Shown piece after piece: positions 20,435 through 24,852 of a stretch of 24,852 nt of DNA. The stretch spans positions 1-24,852 of the IMG/VR virus record IMGVR_UViG_3300048041_000048, one strand, 5' to 3'. Under the pieces are notes generated by a model. It worked only from the letters and a program-made list of their open reading frames with translations, did no database searches and had not been told where the DNA came from. Source of the stretch: a virus. Made by a program: the position numbers and the translations under genes. Each line of letters starts with the position of its first letter. Positions within the stretch are counted from its first letter, which is position 1.

Positions 20435-21700
20435 ATGTTGAAGCGTGATGCGGTATCTACTAACATAGCAAAAGCCAGATTGAAGCTTTTGTTTTCGCAG
20501 GTTTTTTTCGGTACGTTAACTATGCAGCTCAAACTAGTTGATGCTACTGATGCAGGCTGGTGCCCAACTGCTGCTGTTGACGGACGCAATATTTACTATA
20601 ACAGAGACTTCTTCAAAGATTTGGAAGTTGACGAACTTGTGTTCGTATTTTGTCATGAAGTTTTGCACGTTGCGCTCGATCACTTTGGTCGTCGTGCTCA
20701 TCGTGATCCGGAATGGTGGAACATGGCGAATGACTATGTCATTAATGCAATGTTGATCAACGAGAAGATCGGCAAGATGCCCACTAAGAGCGTACCTGAT
20801 CCAAATGCTAAAGCTGCTGGTGCAGAAACTTCTCAACGTGTTGGATTGTACGATCCGAAGTATTCAGGTTGGACGTCTGAAGCCGTTTACGATGACCTTG
20901 AGAAGCGTAAAGTCAAGAAGCAATTGACGTTGGACGTCCACATTGAAATGGGCGATGACGCAGGTGACAAGAAGGGTAAGAAGAGTGGCCAGGGCGTTCC
21001 AATTCAAGTTAGCGCCGAAGACCTCAAAAAGATCCGTGAAGGTGCCAAGAATATGGTTCTACAGGCTGCTCAAGCGGCTGCTGGTAAGATGCCTGCAAGT
21101 CTGAGGAGGTTAGTTGACGATTTAGTCGAGCCTCAGATCAATTGGCGCACTTTGCTCGAACAGAATATACAGAGCTGCATTACCGACGACTTTACTTGGA
21201 CTCGTCCAAATCGTAGGCATATGTACAGTGGAATTTTCCTACCTACTTTAGATAAGGATGATACTATCGACCTTGAAATTGCAATTGACATGAGTGGATC
21301 TATTACAGATGCTATGGCTAAGGACTTTATTAGTGAAGTCCACGGGCTTATGGGTATGTATCATGGCTTCCGAATTGGTATCGTTTGTTTTGACACTCAG
21401 ATATACAATTATCAAGAGTTCACAAAAGATTCTGAAGACGAACTGCTCAATTATGAATGCAAGGGTGGTGGTGGAACTGACTTCAATGCATTTTGGAATT
21501 ACTGGATTGAGGAAGGTCTTGAGCCAAAGAAGGCAGTTATCTTCACTGACGGTTTTCCATGTGGTGATTGGGGTCCCGACAACTACGCTGATACTTTGTG
21601 GATTATCACAGAGGGCGCTAAGACGCGCGTTAAGCCTCCATTTGGTCAGTATGCGTATTATGACCATGGAGACGGCATCGACGAAGTAGATTCAGTCTAA
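20435..21700 (+). CDS. putative metallopeptidase + VWA-like protein (MoxR partner)
   Basis: This 421-aa protein has two parts. The N-terminal part has a zinc metallopeptidase signature, FCHEVLHVALDHFGRR, with HEVLH at 74-78 and His83, followed by DPEWWNMANDYVINAML (91-107), typical of the putative-metallopeptidase (DUF2201-type) family. The C-terminal part is a VWA-like domain with MIDAS residues Asp285-x-Ser287-x-Ser289 (DMSGS), Thr348 (GGGGTDF) and Asp372 (FTDGF). A charged low-complexity linker (about 155-200) lies between. Such proteins are often encoded beside MoxR ATPases; here the ATPase lies 3.5 kb upstream. The DNA is G/C-richer than the small genes around it. It has its own promoter and GAGGAG box. 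Whether it cleaves protein is untested. Confidence 0.9.
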   Translation: MLKRDAVSTNIAKARLKLLFSQVFFGTLTMQLKLVDATDAGWCPTAAVDGRNIYYNRDFFKDLEVDELVFVFCHEVLHVALDHFGRRAHRDPEWWNMANDYVINAMLINEKIGKMPTKSVPDPNAKAAGAETSQRVGLYDPKYSGWTSEAVYDDLEKRKVKKQLTLDVHIEMGDDAGDKKGKKSGQGVPIQVSAEDLKKIREGAKNMVLQAAQAAAGKMPASLRRLVDDLVEPQINWRTLLEQNIQSCITDDFTWTRPNRRHMYSGIFLPTLDKDDTIDLEIAIDMSGSITDAMAKDFISEVHGLMGMYHGFRIGIVCFDTQIYNYQEFTKDSEDELLNYECKGGGGTDFNAFWNYWIEEGLEPKKAVIFTDGFPCGDWGPDNYADTLWIITEGAKTRVKPPFGQYAYYDHGDGIDEVDSV

Positions 21701-21710
21701 TTGAATCTAC
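21686..21710 (+). other. perfect stem-loop over the VWA stop codon
   Basis: GTAGATTCA (21686-21694) pairs perfectly with TGAATCTAC (21702-21710). The loop GTCTAAT holds part of the TAA stop. No T-tract follows. This parallels the stem-loop on the MoxR-like stop codon. Confidence 0.6.
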
Positions 21711-21716
21711 ACGTCA

Positions 21717-22031
21717 ATGGTTATTAATTTCATGGGATGGGACATGGCAAGACGTGTCTCATTCATGGCAATAGGTGAATATGATTGGATTGCTGTACTT
21801 ATTAAATCCTTCTTAGAAATATACGATAAAGATGGATCTATGCTCTGTGCGCTGACTGCGACGGCGCGAATTAGTTCAACAAATACAAAAGTATTCGTTC
21901 AATGGTTAAAAGGCGAAGGATGGAGTATAGCATATTGGGATGTTGATTCATTTGTGACTGGGTCATTATGGGGAATCAGGATTAACGAAGACTGTCCAAT
22001 GTTATTAGAACATAAGTTACGGGTAATGTAA
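21717..22031 (+). CDS. hypothetical protein, tandem paralog A (104 aa)
   Basis: The product begins MVINFMGWDMARRVSF. It aligns over its full length with the next gene (MRINF... start, then W-[IL]-A-x-L-[IL], QWLKGEGWSIAYW and a final LLEHKLRV), so the first ATG is preferred over the later in-frame ATGs at 21732 and 21744, although it lacks a ribosome box. It is the first of three tandem paralogs following the VWA gene. The fold appears alpha/beta; no motif suggests a function. Confidence 0.7.
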   Translation: MVINFMGWDMARRVSFMAIGEYDWIAVLIKSFLEIYDKDGSMLCALTATARISSTNTKVFVQWLKGEGWSIAYWDVDSFVTGSLWGIRINEDCPMLLEHKLRVM

Positions 22032-22363
22032 TGAGAATTAATTTCAATATGACAACTAGTAAATTGTTGGCTAGTTATCGTGCAGAAGATGTGCCAACTT
22101 GGCTAGCTAAACTGCTCAACAATTGGTTTGCCGCATATGACATTAATGATCAATGTCAATATGCATATAGAATAACATGGTCAAAAGAAGGTGCAATTCA
22201 TTTTCATAAATGGCTTGAATTCGAAGGATTTCAAGTAAATTTTTGGGAAATGGACTTTAGAATAAATGATGATATAGCTGCATTTGGTATAGAATTTGTT
22301 GATTCATGTCCAAAATTTATAGAAGCTAAATTAAGCGCACCTTGCCGTATAACAGATAAATGA
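22031..22363 (+). CDS. hypothetical protein, tandem paralog B (110 aa)
   Basis: Overlaps the stop of paralog A by one base (TAATG). It begins MRINFNMTTSKLL and shares the family core: TWLAKLLNNWFAAYD, then FHKWLEFEGFQVNFWEMD and IEAKL near the end. The family pattern is a W-L-x(2)-[EK]-G stretch followed by an aromatic-Trp pair, then an E-x-KL close. Function unknown. Confidence 0.75.
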   Translation: MRINFNMTTSKLLASYRAEDVPTWLAKLLNNWFAAYDINDQCQYAYRITWSKEGAIHFHKWLEFEGFQVNFWEMDFRINDDIAAFGIEFVDSCPKFIEAKLSAPCRITDK

Positions 22364-22393
22364 TGCTCTTTGTATTTAGAATTGAGATAGAAG

Positions 22394-22717
22394 ATGAGAA
22401 TAAATCTAAGTAAACATGGTGCCAAAAATCGTAAGTTGAGAATTGTTAATGTTCTGATTAGAGAATTCTGTGAGGACAACGATATAAAGTATAGCACAAT
22501 TTTAACTGACTACATTAGTACCCCTAATGGAACTAAAGCATTAGTAAATTGGGCAGAACCCAAGGGATATAAACTAACATATTGGTGCATGGCACCATTG
22601 AAGTTTGATTCTAATCTCGGTGGTAACAGACGAATTGAAACTACTTGGATTGGAGTTGGAATAGATCTAGATGAATCTAATGAAAAGATAGTTGAGCTCA
22701 AATTAAAGCAAAAATAA
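22394..22717 (+). CDS. hypothetical protein, tandem paralog C (107 aa)
   Basis: The third paralog begins MRINLSKHGAKNRKLR and keeps LVNWAEPKGYKLTYW and a final VELKLKQK. It is more diverged than A and B and more basic at its start. The ATG follows a GAGATAGAAG purine stretch. It ends 10 bases before the next gene, whose AAGGAA site overlaps that gap. Confidence 0.75.
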   Translation: MRINLSKHGAKNRKLRIVNVLIREFCEDNDIKYSTILTDYISTPNGTKALVNWAEPKGYKLTYWCMAPLKFDSNLGGNRRIETTWIGVGIDLDESNEKIVELKLKQK

Positions 22718-22727
22718 GGAAAAATAA

Positions 22728-23003
22728 ATGACTGTACCAGGGGATTTTAAAGATCAATTAGTAGAGCTTACTGTAATGCTTACTGTTAAGGTAGCAGAAC
22801 GTTTATCTGTATGGTCTAAAGATTTACAACCAAAAGATAAACAGAATATATTGCGGATGGTTGAGGATAATTTACCCACGGTAATATCAAACGCTATAGC
22901 CAAATCTCCCAGCTTGCATAGCGCAAGAGGCGTTCAATATTTGGAAGAGCATCTAGAAGACATGGCAGATTCTTGGGCACGTAAGTTTATCGGACGTGAT
23001 TAA
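22728..23003 (+). CDS. hypothetical protein (91 aa)
   Basis: I do not recognise it. The ATG follows AAGGAAAA. The protein is mostly helical and slightly acidic: MTVPGDFKDQLVELTVML, then LQPKDKQNILRMVEDNLP and EEHLEDMADSWARKFIG. No membrane segment or catalytic motif is seen. It sits in a compact run of four small genes. Confidence 0.75.
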   Translation: MTVPGDFKDQLVELTVMLTVKVAERLSVWSKDLQPKDKQNILRMVEDNLPTVISNAIAKSPSLHSARGVQYLEEHLEDMADSWARKFIGRD

Positions 23004-23006
23004 TTC

Positions 23007-23255
23007 ATGGGCGTCATCGTTCAGAATAATGAAATTGTTCACATAGCTATACATGGACAAAAAGAATCAGATATTTCGCGTAGAAACATGGGGTTAGAGA
23101 TACTAAGGCAGTTACTTGATAATGATTATCCCGGAGCCGATTTAGCGTTTAAACAAAACAAGTATGGTGACGTGGTAGACATCACTATACAATTTCAAAA
23201 CATAGAAGATGCTACACAATTTAAATTAACTTATATGTTAGCTAATGGGGTATAA
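23007..23255 (+). CDS. hypothetical protein (82 aa)
   Basis: I do not recognise it. It starts 3 bases after the previous stop without a clear ribosome box, so it probably depends on coupled translation. It has short beta-rich ends (VIVQNNEIVHIAIHG and VVDITIQF) around a helix (NMGLEILRQLLDND), a ferredoxin-like or small alpha/beta pattern. It ends two bases before the next ATG. Confidence 0.7.
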   Translation: MGVIVQNNEIVHIAIHGQKESDISRRNMGLEILRQLLDNDYPGADLAFKQNKYGDVVDITIQFQNIEDATQFKLTYMLANGV

Positions 23256-23257
23256 AA

Positions 23258-23488
23258 ATGAAAAAAATGGTTGACATTGCGGAGCTAGGACGTAAAATGA
23301 TGGCGTACTCAGCTAATATTAATAATGATGCAGAGTTCAACAATTGGTGCAGGTTGGCACCAAAATTAATAGGTATGGGTACAGCAACTCATCCAAAAGG
23401 TATAGATGAGTTAACTGAGCTAGAATTGGTTATAGCGAATCGTGCGTTTGTAATCTTGGTTAGTCAAGGTGAAATTGTAATTAATTAA
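23258..23488 (+). CDS. hypothetical protein (76 aa)
   Basis: I do not recognise it. A GGGG box (about 23247-23250) precedes the ATG. The protein is helical and begins MKKMVDIAELGRKMMAYS, with a short hydrophobic C-terminus (ANRAFVILVSQGEIVIN). It shows no motif and is probably part of the same transcript as its neighbours. Confidence 0.7.
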   Translation: MKKMVDIAELGRKMMAYSANINNDAEFNNWCRLAPKLIGMGTATHPKGIDELTELELVIANRAFVILVSQGEIVIN

Positions 23489-23499
23489 TCTGGTGTTAC

Positions 23500-23748
23500 A
23501 TGGTAGAAGATCTGGTTAAATCAGCAAGAGGTAGTATAGCCAGACTTGGTGGTAGTGAGCTTCATGCTGTTAATAATGACGAATACATGAGCCAATTGTT
23601 TAAGGAAAAACAAAAACTCATGGCTGAGATGAATGTAGCCAAGAAAAAGGCTGCCGAAGAAGCCGCTAAGCCATACTTAGAGGCCATTGCAGAATTGGAC
23701 CAAAGTTACGCCATGCTTCTGATTTTGACCGGCGATAACAAGGACTAA
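23500..23748 (+). CDS. hypothetical helical protein (82 aa)
   Basis: I do not recognise it. The N-terminus (MVEDLVKSARGSIARLGGSE) is followed by a strongly charged helix with Lys/Ala/Glu repeats (FKEKQKLMAEMNVAKKKAAE), likely a coiled coil. The ribosome box is weak (GGTG). It ends the run before the strong new promoter at 23762. Confidence 0.7.
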   Translation: MVEDLVKSARGSIARLGGSELHAVNNDEYMSQLFKEKQKLMAEMNVAKKKAAEEAAKPYLEAIAELDQSYAMLLILTGDNKD

Positions 23749-23761
23749 AATAGAACATTGG

Positions 23762-23796
23762 TTGACGCGATTACAATTCTATGCTAATTTTAGCAT
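23762..23796 (+). promoter_or_regulatory. promoter with palindrome over the -10 region
   Basis: TTGACG (23762-23767), a 17-base spacer and TAATTT (23785-23790), with ATGC before the -10 box. ATGCTAA (23781-23787) and TTAGCAT (23790-23796) form a perfect inverted repeat covering the -10 box and likely start site, a possible operator. Confidence 0.55.
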
Positions 23797-23817
23797 GAAT
23801 TAAAGGAGTATGCAATA

Positions 23818-24852
23818 ATGGCTAATGATAATATTAAAATTCCAGACCGCCATTATGTGGGGATGATGAAGAGAGAAGATGACCAATTGCCATTGGGATT
23901 CATTACTCCGTGGGGCGAGGATTCTGCCGCCGCAAAGCGTATGGCGACGGTTGATTCGTGGGCTGGTTACAATAGCAGTAACCAAGGGCATTATCAAAAG
24001 AGCATCAAGCCAATCGTTATCGAAAACACTCCGTTGGTTGGGTTCAAGCTTTCGGGCAGTATTCGAACTTCTAACTATGGTGGCGATAACAAATGGCGCA
24101 TTATTGACCCTCGTGGGTTTGAATTGGAAGTTACGAGCGGCAACCTCGCTAAGCTGCTCAGCGTTAGCGTGTTTGACCAGGGCGAGATTATGGACCAATG
24201 CGTTTGGGGTAGACAGGGTGCTAACAACATTTTGCTGAGCATATCAACCGACGAATACAAGCAAGCAACTGAAAATACAAAAGTTTCCAAGGAGCGTGCT
24301 ACTTGGTCCGACGTTAAGTTAGGTGATATTGTTGTATTACAGAACAACGTCCGTGGAGTTTACCTCGGTAGGCAGTTCATGTTTTACAAGGACTACAATA
24401 GGTCAGAAGTGAGTGGTGCTGGCGACAATGAGTTTACTTCTAGCAGCAAATCTGTGTATGTGATCCATAATCCGGATCACAGATTGTACGACTATACCCA
24501 AGAACTGCATTTGCTGGCTAGTCCAAAACTCAGCAGCATTGTTAAGGCTGAGAAAGAACTGCCATCGGCTGAGGCCGAATTGTTAGCTAACGAAATCTTG
24601 CACGATGAGCGTACTCAACTAACTAGGTCAGGTTATAAGACTGTCGTTGCGTTGACGTTTAACAGTATCAACCCTACTAAGGATTACATCCTAACTAAGG
24701 TTGCAAAGAATATTGCAAGTTCCGACGACCTAACTCTTCAGATTAAATATCCCAAGGAAGATGCAATATTTGTCGAAATCAATGGAAATTATTATGCTGG
24801 CATTAGTAACCATTATAGCCAAAAGTTCCAGGCTTCATTATACAGTGTTGAT
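23818..24852 (+). CDS. large conserved-type phage protein of unknown function (partial, 345+ aa)
   Basis: The frame is open from ATG 23818 to the window end, so the 3' end is missing. AAGGAG (23803-23808) is a strong ribosome site. The product begins MANDNIKIPDRHYVGMMKRE, then LPLGFITPWGEDSAAAKRM, VDSWAGY, FKLSGSIRTSNYGG, KWRIIDPRGFELEVTSGNLAKLL and CVWGRQGANNILL. I recall similar R-I-x-DPRGFELEISSGNL-type sequences in T4-like phages, but no function. The composition is G/C-richer than the preceding small genes, like the MoxR-like and VWA genes. It has its own promoter. It may belong with them functionally, though only by composition and promoter type (inference). Confidence 0.85.
   Translation, partial: MANDNIKIPDRHYVGMMKREDDQLPLGFITPWGEDSAAAKRMATVDSWAGYNSSNQGHYQKSIKPIVIENTPLVGFKLSGSIRTSNYGGDNKWRIIDPRGFELEVTSGNLAKLLSVSVFDQGEIMDQCVWGRQGANNILLSISTDEYKQATENTKVSKERATWSDVKLGDIVVLQNNVRGVYLGRQFMFYKDYNRSEVSGAGDNEFTSSSKSVYVIHNPDHRLYDYTQELHLLASPKLSSIVKAEKELPSAEAELLANEILHDERTQLTRSGYKTVVALTFNSINPTKDYILTKVAKNIASSDDLTLQIKYPKEDAIFVEINGNYYAGISNHYSQKFQASLYSVD

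Noticed and set aside
23800-24347. Open frames on the minus strand and in another + frame over the last gene.
   Set aside because: The + strand frame from 23818 stays open for 345 codons with a strong ribosome site and promoter; the others lack both.

Overview
The window looks like part of a large, A/T-rich tailed-phage genome from the wider T4-like (myovirus) supergroup, probably infecting an aquatic bacterium. Supporting signs are dense small genes with ATGA and 1-base overlaps, a phage-type 5'-3' exonuclease, a GIY-YIG/NUMOD3 homing endonuclease, an orphan adenine methyltransferase, and several small proteins that resemble, from memory, conserved T4-like cyanophage/pelagiphage proteins. 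FolE, QueE and PurM add a purine/7-deazaguanine supply function. No tRNA, rRNA, CRISPR array, IS element or structural gene such as capsid or terminase is visible, so the lineage call is an inference.

Layout. 0-5.7 kb (+): folE, five small unknown genes, purM, queE and a SHOCT-like protein. FolE and QueE are two steps of preQ0 synthesis, and PurM feeds purine (hence GTP) synthesis. 5.7-10.3 kb (+): a SAM methyltransferase, a FEN-like exonuclease under a consensus promoter, and a run of overlapping genes including a nucleotidyltransferase. A small antisense ORF and a terminator lie between two of these. At 9.93-9.97 kb a hairpin covers a ribosome-binding site and holds a T4-late-promoter-like octamer in its loop. 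10.26-14.79 kb (mostly -): a small gene with an apparently leaderless consensus promoter, then a 1249-aa protein of six tandem kinase-like modules, with one convergent + strand gene between them. 14.8-16.9 kb (+): separately promoted genes for a RelA/SpoT-type HD hydrolase, a 69-aa protein and a MoxR-like AAA+ ATPase. 17-20.3 kb: accessory cargo, namely the GIY-YIG endonuclease, small proteins sharing an MR-x-x-E-[IF] N-terminus, up to three tiny membrane peptides and an N6-adenine methyltransferase. 20.4-21.7 kb: a putative metallopeptidase/VWA protein, the expected partner of the MoxR ATPase. 21.7-23.75 kb: three tandem paralogs and four unknown small genes. 23.8 kb to the end: a long G/C-richer gene that runs off the window.

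The most unusual object is the six-module kinase-like array. Each module starts with the same motif (E-L-[IT]-G-Y-K) and is preceded by [IL]-x-E, the recognition pattern of T4-type prohead proteases. The protein may therefore be a polyprotein of packaged kinase-like effectors. Alternatively, the motif is a relic of the ancestral N-terminus that duplicated with each module. The second theme is the MoxR/metallopeptidase-VWA pair: two G/C-richer genes with similar promoters and stem-loops over their stop codons, separated by what looks like inserted cargo.
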